In this document: positions 45,492 to 55,129 of the stretch, piece after piece
How the letters are laid out: each line of letters starts with the position of its first letter
How positions within the stretch are numbered: the first letter of the stretch is position 1
Assembly (NCBI RefSeq): GCF_024655635.1
Contig: NZ_JANLGI010000022.1
Coordinates: forward strand, 1 to 56,483
Reading direction: 5' to 3'
From: Allobosea sp. 47.2.35
GTDB taxonomy: Bacteria > Pseudomonadota > Alphaproteobacteria > Rhizobiales > Beijerinckiaceae
DNA length: 56,483 nucleotides
Position numbers and translations under genes: made by a program
Notes under the pieces: model-generated
Seen by the model: the letters and a program-made list of their open reading frames with translations, nothing else
The model's database searches: none
Told to the model about the DNA's origin: nothing

Positions 45492-48400
45492 ATGGGCAAA
45501 CGGGTGACGAACGCGACTGCGGGTGCAATCGCAGCGATCGAGGCCGCAGCCACCGGACTGAAGAGTTCGATGCCCGCCGAATTTCCCCGCCTGCTTTTTG
45601 GTCGTTCCGTCGCCGAGGATCTCGAGGCCCTTCCGGCAGAGATGCTTGCCCGCACCGCTGCCGCCGCCTTCGAGCAGCTCGCCCAGCCGCGCAAGCCCGA
45701 CACGATCAACCTGCGCTTCCGCGACGAGGAATACGGCGAGGGCGAGCGCAAGAACCAGCTCACCGTTCTCGAGGTCGTCAACGACAACAAGCCGTTCCTG
45801 CTCGATTCGACCCTCGCCGAACTGCAGGAGCAGGGCCATGAGCCGCGTCTCGTCGCCCACCCGATCCTGGCCGTCGCCCGCGACGCCAAGGGCAAGTTCG
45901 CCTCGCTCGCCGGCGAGGCCGCCGGCCGCGCCCCCGAAGGCACCCGCCGCGAAAGCCTGCTTCACATCCACGTCCCGCGCATCGATACGCCCGAAGCCCG
46001 CGAGAAGCTGCGTGCCGGGCTCGACCACGTCTATGCCGATGTCGCGCTCGCCGTCGACGACTGGGCCGCGATGCGCGGCCGCATCACCGAGGTGATCCAG
46101 GCCTATCGCGCCAATCCGCCGCCGCTGCCGGAAGACGAGATCAACGAGGCGCTGCAGTTCCTCGAATGGATCGCAGGCGACAATTTCACCCTGCTCGGCA
46201 TCCGCGCCTATCGCTTCCCCGGCGGTGACGTCGCGGCCGATCCGATCGAGGGCTCTGGCCTCGGCATCCTGCGCGATCCCACGGTCAAGGTCCTGCGCAA
46301 GGGCCGGGAGCTGGTCACGGTCACGCCGGAGCTGCGCTCCTTCCTGGCCAAGCCGCAGGCGCTCATCATCACCAAGGCCAACGTCAAGAGTCGCGTCCAC
46401 CGACGCGTCCATCTCGACTATGTCGGCGTCAAGCTGTTCACCCCGGACGGGCGTCTCGACGGCGAGTTGCGCATCGTCGGCCTGCTGACCTCGAACGCCT
46501 ATACCGGCTCGGCCCGCGCCATCCCCTATCTGCGCCTCAAGGTCGCGCGCGTCGCCAAGAATATCGGCTTCGACCCCGCGAGCTATTCCGGCCGCGCGCT
46601 GATGAACGTGCTCGACGCCTATCCGCGTGACGAGCTCTTCCAGATCGATGTCGCCACGCTGGAGCAGTTCGCGCTCGATATCCTCCAGCTCACCGAGCGG
46701 CCGCGCATCCGCGCGCTCGCCCGCGTCGACGAGTTCGACCGCTTCGTCTCGATCCTCGTCTTCATCCCGAAGGATCGCTACGACACCACGGTGCGCCTGC
46801 GCGTCGGCGACTTCCTGGCGCGGGTCTATGGTGGGCGCCTCTCGGCCGCCTATCCGGCCTATCCCGAGGGCCCGCTCTCGCGCACCCACTACATCATCGG
46901 CCGCGACGAGGGCAAAACCCCGCGCGTCGAGCGGTCGACGCTGGAAGCCGGCATCAGCGCCATCGTCCGCACCTGGGGCGACGGGCTCAAGGACGTGCTC
47001 GACCAGGAGAAGGCCGGCCCCGCCGCCCGTGCACTGGCCGAGCGTTATGCCGAGGCCTTCGGTGCCGCCTATCGCGAGCGCTTCTCAGCCGCCGATGCGC
47101 TCGTCGATATCGAGATGCTCCAGCAGCTCACGCCGGAGCGCGGCCGCGCCGTCAACCTCTACCGACGCGAGGGCGACGACGCCAAGCGCGCCAATCTCAA
47201 GGTCTTCTCGCGCGGCGCGCCGATATCGCTCTCGGCCCGCGTGCCGGTGCTGGAGAACATGGGTTTCCGCGTCGTCAACGAGCGGACCTACAACGTCATG
47301 CCGCAAGGAAATGGCGACGCCGTCCGCATCTGGCTGCACGACATGACGCTGGAGCGCGCCGACGACGGCGAGATCGATATCGAGCATCTCGATCCGACCA
47401 TCGAGGCGGCGCTGATGGCGCAGTTCCGCGGCCTCGCGGAATCCGACCGCTTCGACCAGCTCGTGCTGGTCGCCGGGCTCGCCTGGCGGGAAGCTGCGCT
47501 GCTGCGCGCCTTCGGCCGCTATCTGCGTCAGGCCGGCGCGCCCTATGCCCAAGGCTATATCGCCGACGCGCTGACCCGCCATCCCGACATCGCCGCCGGG
47601 CTCGTCGCCTATTTCACGGCCAAGTTCGACCCGCGTGTTCCCTCGGCTGAGCGCGAGCAGCGCATGGCCCAGAAACATGCCGAGATCGAGCAGGCGCTCG
47701 ACGCCGTCACCAGCCTCGACGACGACCGCATCCTGCGCCGCCTCGTCAACCTGGTCGATGCTGCGCTACGCACCAACTTCTTCCAGATCGGCCCGGACGG
47801 CCAGCCGCGCCAGACCATTACCTTCAAGTTCGACTGCGCCAGGGTCGACGGCCTGCCGCTGCCGCGCCCGCTCTACGAGATCTTCGTCTATTCGCCGCGC
47901 GTCGAGGGCGTTCACATGCGCTTCGGCAAGGTCGCCCGCGGCGGCCTGCGCTGGTCCGACCGGCCGCAGGATTTCCGCACCGAAGTGCTCGGCCTCGTCA
48001 AGGCGCAGCAGGTCAAGAACGCGGTGATCGTGCCGGTCGGCGCCAAGGGCGGCTTCTTCCCGAAGCAGCTCCCGCCGGCCTCCGACCGCGCCGCCTGGCT
48101 CGCCGAGGGCACCGAGAGCTACCGCATCTTCATCCGCAACCTGCTCGAGCTCACCGACAATCTCGACGGCGAGACCATCGTGCCGCCGCCGGATACCGTG
48201 CGCCATGATGGCGACGACCCCTATCTCGTCGTCGCCGCAGACAAGGGCACCGCGACCTTCTCCGACACCGCCAACGCGATCTCGCTGGAGAAGCACCACT
48301 GGCTCGGTGATGCCTTCGCCTCGGGCGGCTCGCAGGGCTATGATCACAAGGGCATGGGCATCACCGCCCGCGGCGGCTGGGAAGCGGTGAAGCGCCATTT

Positions 48401-50324
48401 CCGCGAGGTCGATATCGACATCCAGACCACGCCCTTCACCGTCGCCGGCGTCGGCGACATGTCGGGCGACGTCTTCGGCAACGGCATGTTGCTCTCGCCG
48501 GCGATCAAGCTGGTCGCGGCCTTCGACCATCGCGACATCTTCCTCGATCCCGATCCGGACACGGCGAAATCGCTGGCCGAGCGCCAGCGCCTCTTCGCCC
48601 TGCCGCGCTCGTCCTGGGCCGACTATGACAAGAGCCTGATCTCGAAGGGCGGCGGCGTCTTCTCGCGCCAGGCCAAGAGCATCCCGCTCTCGGCCGAGGT
48701 GCGCGCGCTGCTCGACCTCGACAAGAAGGAGGTCTCGCCGCCGGAGCTGATGACGGCGATCCTGAAGGCGCGGGTCGACCTGCTCTGGTTCGGCGGCATC
48801 GGCACCTATATCCGCGCTTCCGACGAGACCGACGCGCAGGTCGGCGACCGCGCCAATGACGCGATCCGCATCACCGGCAACGACCTCCGGACGCGGGTCA
48901 TCGGCGAGGGCGCCAATCTCGGCGTCACCCAGCGCGGCCGCATCGAGGCCGCGCGCAAGGGCGTCAAACTCAATACCGACGCGATCGACAACTCGGCCGG
49001 CGTCAACACCTCCGACGTCGAGGTCAACATCAAGATCGCGCTCGCAGGCCCCGTGAAGGACGGCCGCCTGAAGGAAGACAAGCGCAACGAATTGCTGGCG
49101 GCGATGACCGACGAGGTCGGCGATCTCGTCCTGCGCAACAACTACCTGCAGACGCTGGCGCTTTCGCTCACCGAAGCGCAGGGCTCCGCCGCGACGCCGG
49201 GCCTGCGCTTCCTGATGCAGACGCTGGAGCAGGACGGAAAGCTCGACCGCTCGGTCGAGTACCTGCCAAGCGACGCCCAGCTCGCCGAGCGCGAGAAGCG
49301 CAGCGAAGGCCTGACCCGGCCGGAACTCGCGGTACTGCTCGCCTATGCCAAGCTCTCGCTGCACGACGCGCTGCTCGAATCCTCGGTGCCGGACGATCCG
49401 TATCTCGCCAGCGAGCTCGTCCGCTATTTCCCGAAGGCGCTGCGCGAGGCCTATCCGGACGCGATCGCCAGCCACAAGCTGCGCCGCGAGATCGTGGCGA
49501 CGCAGCTCGCCAACGCCATCGTCAATCGCGGCGGCCCGGCCCTCGTGCCGGTGCTGGCAGCGCTGACCCGCTCCGACGCACCGGCCATTGCGGCGGCCTA
49601 TGCGATCGCGCGCGATTCCTTCGATCTCATCGCGCTCAACGGCGAGATCGACGCGCTCGATGCAAAAATCCCCGGCAAGACCCAGCTCGGCCTCTATGGT
49701 GCGGCGCAAGAACTCGTCACCAACCGCATGGGCTGGTTCCTGCGGCGCGGCGTCGCCAAGCCCGGCACGATCGAGCAGACCATCGCCCGCTATGCCAAGG
49801 GCGTGAAGGAACTGGCCGGCGAACTCGGCTCGCTCCTGCCGGAAGCCGCCTCGCAAGCAAGGCTCGCACGCATCGCGGTGCTCACCTCCGAGGGCGTGCC
49901 GGAAGCTCTGGCCACGCGCATCGCGAGCCTGCCGGCGCTGGCTGAGGCGACCGACATCGTCGACATCGCCGAGCGCGGCAAGCGCAAGATCGGCGAGGTC
50001 GCCCGCATCCATTTCGGCATCGACGCGCTGTTCGGCCTGTCGAGCCTGAAGGCGGCGGCCGCGGCCGTGCCGGCGACGGACGATTACGAGCGCCTCGCCC
50101 GCGAACGGGCGATCGAGACCCTCGACGACGCCCAGTCCAACCTGACGCAGGAGGTCTCGGCCTCCGCGAAGGGGCAGGGCACGCTGGAGAGCTGGATCGC
50201 CGAGCGCGGCGAGGATGCGGAGCGTACCCGCAGCACGGTCAATGCGATCGCAAGCTCCGGCCTGACCTTGCCGAAGCTGATGGTGGCGGCCGGCATGCTG
50301 GCCGACCTGCCGCGCAAGCGCTAG
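45492..50324 (+). CDS. gdhZ: NAD-specific glutamate dehydrogenase, large (180-kDa) type
   Basis: A 1,610-residue enzyme that deaminates glutamate to 2-oxoglutarate with NAD. The long N-terminal half carries ACT-like regulatory modules. The catalytic half includes KVARGGLRWSDRPQDFR (about residues 815-830), GAKGGFFPK (Lys near 855) and GGSQGYDHKGMGITARGG (about 945-962), then a helical C-terminal region. The size matches GdhZ of Caulobacter, which also tethers metabolism to division. The ATG at 45492 was taken; the frame allows 12 more codons. It is a single gene. Confidence 0.95.
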   Translation: MGKRVTNATAGAIAAIEAAATGLKSSMPAEFPRLLFGRSVAEDLEALPAEMLARTAAAAFEQLAQPRKPDTINLRFRDEEYGEGERKNQLTVLEVVNDNKPFLLDSTLAELQEQGHEPRLVAHPILAVARDAKGKFASLAGEAAGRAPEGTRRESLLHIHVPRIDTPEAREKLRAGLDHVYADVALAVDDWAAMRGRITEVIQAYRANPPPLPEDEINEALQFLEWIAGDNFTLLGIRAYRFPGGDVAADPIEGSGLGILRDPTVKVLRKGRELVTVTPELRSFLAKPQALIITKANVKSRVHRRVHLDYVGVKLFTPDGRLDGELRIVGLLTSNAYTGSARAIPYLRLKVARVAKNIGFDPASYSGRALMNVLDAYPRDELFQIDVATLEQFALDILQLTERPRIRALARVDEFDRFVSILVFIPKDRYDTTVRLRVGDFLARVYGGRLSAAYPAYPEGPLSRTHYIIGRDEGKTPRVERSTLEAGISAIVRTWGDGLKDVLDQEKAGPAARALAERYAEAFGAAYRERFSAADALVDIEMLQQLTPERGRAVNLYRREGDDAKRANLKVFSRGAPISLSARVPVLENMGFRVVNERTYNVMPQGNGDAVRIWLHDMTLERADDGEIDIEHLDPTIEAALMAQFRGLAESDRFDQLVLVAGLAWREAALLRAFGRYLRQAGAPYAQGYIADALTRHPDIAAGLVAYFTAKFDPRVPSAEREQRMAQKHAEIEQALDAVTSLDDDRILRRLVNLVDAALRTNFFQIGPDGQPRQTITFKFDCARVDGLPLPRPLYEIFVYSPRVEGVHMRFGKVARGGLRWSDRPQDFRTEVLGLVKAQQVKNAVIVPVGAKGGFFPKQLPPASDRAAWLAEGTESYRIFIRNLLELTDNLDGETIVPPPDTVRHDGDDPYLVVAADKGTATFSDTANAISLEKHHWLGDAFASGGSQGYDHKGMGITARGGWEAVKRHFREVDIDIQTTPFTVAGVGDMSGDVFGNGMLLSPAIKLVAAFDHRDIFLDPDPDTAKSLAERQRLFALPRSSWADYDKSLISKGGGVFSRQAKSIPLSAEVRALLDLDKKEVSPPELMTAILKARVDLLWFGGIGTYIRASDETDAQVGDRANDAIRITGNDLRTRVIGEGANLGVTQRGRIEAARKGVKLNTDAIDNSAGVNTSDVEVNIKIALAGPVKDGRLKEDKRNELLAAMTDEVGDLVLRNNYLQTLALSLTEAQGSAATPGLRFLMQTLEQDGKLDRSVEYLPSDAQLAEREKRSEGLTRPELAVLLAYAKLSLHDALLESSVPDDPYLASELVRYFPKALREAYPDAIASHKLRREIVATQLANAIVNRGGPALVPVLAALTRSDAPAIAAAYAIARDSFDLIALNGEIDALDAKIPGKTQLGLYGAAQELVTNRMGWFLRRGVAKPGTIEQTIARYAKGVKELAGELGSLLPEAASQARLARIAVLTSEGVPEALATRIASLPALAEATDIVDIAERGKRKIGEVARIHFGIDALFGLSSLKAAAAAVPATDDYERLARERAIETLDDAQSNLTQEVSASAKGQGTLESWIAERGEDAERTRSTVNAIASSGLTLPKLMVAAGMLADLPRKR

Positions 50325-50373
50325 ATTGCCGTGCCTCTGCGCGCGAAGCGATCTGAGCACAAGGTCCTGACAT

Positions 50374-50406
50374 CGGACCGGAAGGCGATATCCGCTTTTC
50401 GGTCCG
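50374..50406 (+). terminator. Hairpin after the glutamate dehydrogenase gene
   Basis: CGGACCGGAAGGCG (50374-50387) pairs with CCGCTTTTCGGTCCG (50392-50406), using two G-U pairs, around a short ATAT loop. It lies 50 bases after the stop codon. There is no clear T-run outside the stem, so termination is uncertain. Confidence 0.45.
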
Positions 50407-50431
50407 AGGCACTTGTTGAATGGAAAGACCG

Positions 50432-50629
50432 ATGACCGGCGAAGCCGACACGACCACCCGCATCGATCCCAAGCTGCTCGAAATCCTGGTCTGCCCTCTG
50501 ACCAAGGCGACGCTGGAATACGACGCCGCCAAGCAGGAACTGATCAGCCGTCCGGCCAAGCTCGCCTACCCGATCCGCGACGGCATCCCGATCATGCTGC
50601 CGGAAGAGGCGCGACAGCTGGAGGATTGA
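50432..50629 (+). CDS. Trm112 family small protein
   Basis: A 65-residue protein with [43 protein letters not shown], the classic YcaR/Trm112 pattern. The zinc cysteines of eukaryotic Trm112 are mostly lost: CPL keeps one, and later ones are absent. Eukaryotic and archaeal relatives activate methyltransferases; the bacterial role is unclear. The ATG at 50432 has a GGAAAG site; one four codons upstream is possible. Confidence 0.88.
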   Translation: MTGEADTTTRIDPKLLEILVCPLTKATLEYDAAKQELISRPAKLAYPIRDGIPIMLPEEARQLED

Positions 50630-50661
50630 GATAGGGCGTCATTCCCTGCGGCGCATAACGA

Positions 50662-51912
50662 TCAAAGCGCCTCGCCCCTCAACAGCCGCGGCGGGGCGCC
50701 AGCCACGCCCGCGGCCTCGCGGATGAAGAAGCGCTTCAGCCCGGGCAGCCGATCGACGATGCCGAGCCCGAGATCGCGCGCCAGCCTCAGCGGCGTCGCG
50801 TCGTTCGAGAACAGGCGGTTCAACCCGTCGGTCACGGCGCCCATCGCCACCGTGTCGAAGCGGCGCGCCTTCTCGTAATCTTCCAGCACGTCAGCCGAAC
50901 CGGGATCGAGCCCGAGCCGCGCCGCATCGACGATCGCTTCGGCCAAAGCCGCAACGTCCTTCAGGCCGAGATTGAGCCCTTGCCCGGCGATCGGGTGGAT
51001 CAGATGTGCGGCGTCCCCCAGCAGCGCCAGCCGCTCGCCGACGAAACGCCGAGCCACGCCGAAACCGAGCGGGTGTGCGCTCACCGCGCTTTCGAGCGCG
51101 ATCTCGCCCAGTTCGAGCCCGAAGCGCCGCTCGATCTCGGCTAGCATGTCCTGTGTATCCAGCGAGAGCAGCGGCTCGACATTCTCCGTGCGCTCCGTCC
51201 AGACGATCGAGGAGCGGTGCCCGAGCGTTCCGCCATCGGCCAGCGGCAGGATCGCGAAGGGCCCCGACGGCAGGAAATGCTCGACCGCGCGGCCGTCATG
51301 CGGACGTTCGTGGCCAATCGTCGCGACGATGCCCGACTGGCCGTAACTCCAGCCGACCCAGCCGATACCCGCCTGCTCGCGGAGTTTGGAACGCGCGCCA
51401 TCGGCCGCGACCAAGAGCGCCGCCTCGCAACGCCCGCCATCGGCGAAAACGATCTCGACCGTCGCATCATCCGCGATGAAGCGCCGAACTCCGGTACTGC
51501 GCAATTCGACCCCGGCCCCCTCGCAGGACGCCTTCAGCGCCGCGACCAAGGCCGCATTCTCGACCATATGGGCGAAGGGTTCTCCCGGCTCGACCTCGCC
51601 GTCGAAGGTCAGGAAGACCGGGCGGACGGCGTCCTCGGTGCGGCTGTCCGAGACGATCATCTCCAGCATCGGCTGGGCGGTGTGCGCAATCGTATCCCAG
51701 ATGCCCAGCGTCTTCAGCATCGCCCGGCCTCCGGCCGCCACCGCATAGGCGCGGTTATCGGCGCGTGGCGCGGCCGCCAGCGCCGGATCGGCCAGGATCA
51801 CCGAGACATCCGCGCCCAGCCCCTGCTTCAGCGCGAGCGCGAGTGCTAGCCCGGCGATGCCGCCGCCCGCGATGACGATGCGCATGGCACCGCTGCCCTG
51901 CTCGATAGCCAT
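50662..51912 (-). CDS. UbiH/UbiF/Coq6-type FAD-dependent monooxygenase
   Basis: Flavoprotein hydroxylase of 416 residues, probably acting on the ubiquinone ring. The FAD motif is IAGGGIAGLALALAL near the start, with ADGARSKLRE in the middle and GERLALLGDAAHLIHPIAGQGLNLGLKDV (GD motif) in the second half. The latter is the UbiH/Coq6 family signature. Which ring position it hydroxylates cannot be told. The ATG at 51912 has an AAGGA site; MRIVIAGG at 51885 is another choice. It is divergent from tesB. Confidence 0.91.
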   Translation of the reverse strand: MAIEQGSGAMRIVIAGGGIAGLALALALKQGLGADVSVILADPALAAAPRADNRAYAVAAGGRAMLKTLGIWDTIAHTAQPMLEMIVSDSRTEDAVRPVFLTFDGEVEPGEPFAHMVENAALVAALKASCEGAGVELRSTGVRRFIADDATVEIVFADGGRCEAALLVAADGARSKLREQAGIGWVGWSYGQSGIVATIGHERPHDGRAVEHFLPSGPFAILPLADGGTLGHRSSIVWTERTENVEPLLSLDTQDMLAEIERRFGLELGEIALESAVSAHPLGFGVARRFVGERLALLGDAAHLIHPIAGQGLNLGLKDVAALAEAIVDAARLGLDPGSADVLEDYEKARRFDTVAMGAVTDGLNRLFSNDATPLRLARDLGLGIVDRLPGLKRFFIREAAGVAGAPPRLLRGEAL

Positions 51913-52034
51913 ATCGTCCTTATCTCCACGCCGACTTGACGCCACGGGATGCCTCGGTGCTGATGCCAGCGAAGCCGGCTGTCCCTGTGCGGGCCGCCGG
52001 CCGTTCCGTCAACCTGACCGCGATACCGCCGACC

Positions 52035-52901
52035 ATGTCCCAGATCAGCGCCTCCCTGACGGCGATCCTCGACCTCGAGCAGCTCGAGCGCAACCTGTTC
52101 CGCGGTCGCAGCCCCAAATCGAGCTGGCCGCGCGTGTTCGGCGGGCAAGTGATCGCGCAATCGCTTTATGCCGCCTGCAAGACGGTCGAGGGCCGGCAGC
52201 CGCACTCGCTGCATGCCTATTTCCTGCTGGCGGGCGACCCCGAGGTGCCGATCGTCTACGAGGTCGACCGCCTGCGCGACGGCCGCTCCTTCACCACGCG
52301 CCGCGTTCTGGCCATCCAGAAGGGCGAGGCGATCTTCGCCATGTCCGCTTCCTTCCATGTCGAGGAGGCCGGCTACGAGCACCAGATGCCGATGCCGAAG
52401 GTGCCGGTGCCGGAAGAGCTGCCGGACCGCGAGGAGATGGTGAAGCTGTTCAGCGCGCCCGAGCACAACCCGCTCCAGACCTTCTACCAGCGCAAGCGGC
52501 CGATCGAAATTCGCCCGGTCGAGCTCGAGCGCTATCGCGGCGGCGGCAGCCTGGAGCCGAAATTCAACGTCTGGATCCGGGCGATTGAGCCGCTGCCGGA
52601 TGAGCCGGCCTTCCACCAGAGCGTACTCGCCTATGCCTCCGACCTGCTGCTGCTCGATTCCAGCCTGATCGCCCATGGCGCGACCGTCTTCGACCGAAAG
52701 ATCCAGGCCGCGAGCCTCGACCACGCCTTGTGGTTCCATCGCCCGTTCCGGGCCGATGACTGGCTGCTCTATTCGCAGGATAGCCCATCGACCTCCGGCG
52801 CGCGCGGTTTCTCGCGCGGCCTGGTCTTCGACAGGCAAGGCCGCCTTGTCGCCTCGGTCGCGCAGGAAGGACTCGTTCGGCCTCGCTCCGATCTCGGCTG
52901 A
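52035..52901 (+). CDS. tesB: Acyl-CoA thioesterase II
   Basis: Double-hotdog thioesterase of 288 residues that hydrolyses medium- and long-chain acyl-CoAs. Conserved blocks are RVFGGQVIAQSLYAACKTV, SLHAYFLLAGDP, HQSVLAYASDLLLLDSSL with the catalytic Asp, and the C-terminal ASVAQEGLVR with the Gln. The start at MSQISASL matches the family. It is probably a single gene, not part of the glnK-amtB unit, which has its own promoter. Confidence 0.94.
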   Translation: MSQISASLTAILDLEQLERNLFRGRSPKSSWPRVFGGQVIAQSLYAACKTVEGRQPHSLHAYFLLAGDPEVPIVYEVDRLRDGRSFTTRRVLAIQKGEAIFAMSASFHVEEAGYEHQMPMPKVPVPEELPDREEMVKLFSAPEHNPLQTFYQRKRPIEIRPVELERYRGGGSLEPKFNVWIRAIEPLPDEPAFHQSVLAYASDLLLLDSSLIAHGATVFDRKIQAASLDHALWFHRPFRADDWLLYSQDSPSTSGARGFSRGLVFDRQGRLVASVAQEGLVRPRSDLG

Positions 52902-52936
52902 CCGGAATTCAGGCAGCTGCGCAGAATCCAGTCTTA

Positions 52937-52953
52937 TGCCTAAATCTTAGGCA
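52937..52953. repeat. Short AT-rich inverted repeat after tesB
   Basis: TGCCTAA-ATC-TTAGGCA is a perfect 7-bp inverted repeat about 35 bases after the tesB stop and 75 bases upstream of the glnK sigma-54 promoter. It could be an activator or repressor site or a weak terminator. It does not match the NtrC consensus. Confidence 0.35.
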
Positions 52954-53026
52954 ACAACGCTCGCCGTTTCCCTGTGAGCACGATGATTCCGCCTCCGGAT
53001 GCGCCTTCGCGCCGCCCGGAGCGGGT

Positions 53027-53042
53027 TGGCACGTCCCTTGAA
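53027..53042 (+). promoter_or_regulatory. Sigma-54 promoter of glnK-amtB
   Basis: TGGCAC-N5-TTGAA matches the -24/-12 consensus TGGCAC-N5-TTGCA at all but one position, with the correct GG-to-GC-type spacing. It sits 98 bases before the glnK ATG. Sigma-54 control with NtrC is the established pattern for glnK-amtB under nitrogen limitation. No clear NtrC sites were found by eye. Confidence 0.7.
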
Positions 53043-53106
53043 TTGCATGTTGCGACGCAACTGCGATCCCGCAGGCGCGAGAGTGCAACGAGATCGCCGG
53101 GGCTGA

Positions 53107-53478
<372 letters not shown>

Positions 53479-53504
53479 GCCCCGACCTCCAGGAGTTTTC
53501 GACG

Positions 53505-54980
53505 ATGAATTTCAGGACTTCCCTGCGGGCCGGATTGGCTGGCCTCTCACTGGTGGCGCTGACGGCCGGCGTCGCGCTGGCCCAGGCCCCCGCCACCCCG
53601 CCCGTGCCCAACAAGGGCGATGTCGCCTTCATGATGAGCTCGACGATCCTCGTCCTGCTCATGACCATCCCCGGCCTCGCCCTGTTCTATGGCGGCCTCG
53701 TCCGTTCGAAGAACATGCTCTCGGTGCTGACGCAGGTCTTCGCCATCGTCAGCGTCGTCTGCATCCTCTGGGTGACCTATGGCTACTCGCTCGCCTTCAC
53801 CAATGGCGGCGGCCTGAACGACTTCGTCGGCGGCTTCTCCAAGGCCTTCCTCAGGGGCGTCGACGCCACGACGGTGGCCGGCACCTTCTCGAACGGCGTC
53901 TACATCCCCGAATTCGTCTATGTCTGCTTCCAGATGACCTTCGCCTGCATCACGCCGGCGCTGATCGTCGGCGCCTTCGCGGAGCGCATGAAGTTCTCAG
54001 CCTTGCTGCTCTTCACCGTGCTGTGGGTCACTTTCATCTATTTCCCGATGGCCCACATGGTCTGGTACTGGGGCGGGCCTGACGCCGTCGGCAACGCCGC
54101 CAAGGCGCTGGCCGAGGCCGGCGCAGACGGCAAGGTTGCCGCCCAGGCCGCGCTCGACGCCGTCAATGCCGATGCCGGCATGCTCTTCAAGTGGGGCGCG
54201 CTCGACTTCGCCGGCGGCACGGTCGTCCATATCAACGCGGGCATCGCCGGCCTCGTCGGCTGCATCCTGATCGGCAAGCGCGTCGGCTTCGGCAAGGAAT
54301 TGATGGCGCCGCACTCGCTGACCATGACGCTGATCGGCGCAGCCCTGCTCTGGGTCGGCTGGTTCGGCTTCAACGCCGGCTCGAACCTCGAGGCGAACGG
54401 CACCGCCGCGCTCGCCATGCTCAACACCTTCGTCGCCACCGCGGCGGCGGCTTTGGGCTGGCTGTTCGTGGAATGGGCGGTCAAGGGCAAGCCCTCGATG
54501 CTCGGCATGGTCTCCGGCGCGGTCGCCGGCCTCGTCGCCGTTACCCCGGCTGCCGGCTTTGCCGGCCCGATGGGCTCGATCGTACTCGGCCTCGTCGCCG
54601 GTGCAGCCTGCTTCGTCTTCTGCACGACCGTGAAGAACGCACTCGGCTACGACGACTCGCTCGATGTCTTCGGCATCCACTGCGTCGGCGGCATCATCGG
54701 CGCGATCGCGACCGGCATCCTCGTCAACACCACGCTCGGCGGCGCCGGCATCCCGGACTATTCCAGCAAACCCGGCGAGCTCGCCGTGGGTGCCTATGAG
54801 TTCGGCCCGGCCGTCATGGCCCAGATCAAGGCGGTGCTGTTCACCATCGTGTTCAGCGCCGTCGGCTCGGCGATCCTCTACAAGATCGTCGACGTGATCG
54901 TCGGTCTGCGCGTCACGACCGACCAGGAGCGCGAGGGCCTCGACATCGCCGAGCATGGCGAGCGCGCCTACCACAGCTGA
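53505..54980 (+). CDS. amtB: Ammonium transporter AmtB
   Basis: Channel-type ammonium transporter of 491 residues. A cleavable signal peptide (about residues 1-26, ending VALAQA) is followed by eleven membrane segments. The conserved FYGGLVRSKNM and the pore histidines in MAHMVW and FGIHCVGG are present. The length is above the E. coli protein because of an extra loop near residues 190-225 (LAEAGADGKVAAQAALD). An AGGAG site precedes the ATG. GlnK should block it when ammonium is plentiful. A strong terminator follows. Confidence 0.96.
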   Translation: MNFRTSLRAGLAGLSLVALTAGVALAQAPATPPVPNKGDVAFMMSSTILVLLMTIPGLALFYGGLVRSKNMLSVLTQVFAIVSVVCILWVTYGYSLAFTNGGGLNDFVGGFSKAFLRGVDATTVAGTFSNGVYIPEFVYVCFQMTFACITPALIVGAFAERMKFSALLLFTVLWVTFIYFPMAHMVWYWGGPDAVGNAAKALAEAGADGKVAAQAALDAVNADAGMLFKWGALDFAGGTVVHINAGIAGLVGCILIGKRVGFGKELMAPHSLTMTLIGAALLWVGWFGFNAGSNLEANGTAALAMLNTFVATAAAALGWLFVEWAVKGKPSMLGMVSGAVAGLVAVTPAAGFAGPMGSIVLGLVAGAACFVFCTTVKNALGYDDSLDVFGIHCVGGIIGAIATGILVNTTLGGAGIPDYSSKPGELAVGAYEFGPAVMAQIKAVLFTIVFSAVGSAILYKIVDVIVGLRVTTDQEREGLDIAEHGERAYHS

Positions 54981-55007
54981 TCCTCCCGCCGCTCCCAGCG
55001 GTAACTC

Positions 55008-55037
55008 GGCCCCGGCATCGCTGCCGGGGCCTTTTTT
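55008..55037 (+). terminator. Rho-independent terminator of glnK-amtB
   Basis: GGCCCCGGCA (55008-55017), loop TCGC and TGCCGGGGCC (55022-55031) form a perfect 10-bp stem, followed by six T residues. It lies 28 bases after the amtB stop. Confidence 0.93.
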
Positions 55038-55090
55038 ATGCGTCGTGGTTCAGCACGCAGAGAACGAGGACGAGCTCGCGCGGTTCAAGG

Positions 55091-55106
55091 TTAAGCGGGT
55101 CTTAAC
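55091..55106 (+). promoter_or_regulatory. CtrA-binding box before ftsK
   Basis: TTAA (55091-55094), seven bases, TTAAC (55102-55106) is a perfect match to the CtrA consensus TTAA-N7-TTAAC. The site also lies within a larger 7-bp inverted repeat, GGTTAAG-CGGGT-CTTAACC (55089-55107). It is 24 bases before the ATG used for ftsK. CtrA is the alphaproteobacterial cell-cycle regulator. Confidence 0.65.
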
Positions 55107-55129
55107 CTCGGCTTCCTAACCTTCCGCCG

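Noticed and set aside
47766..50360. Minus-strand open frame of 864 codons opposite glutamate dehydrogenase
   Set aside because: It lies entirely antisense to a well-conserved gene, with shadow-like composition and no start context.
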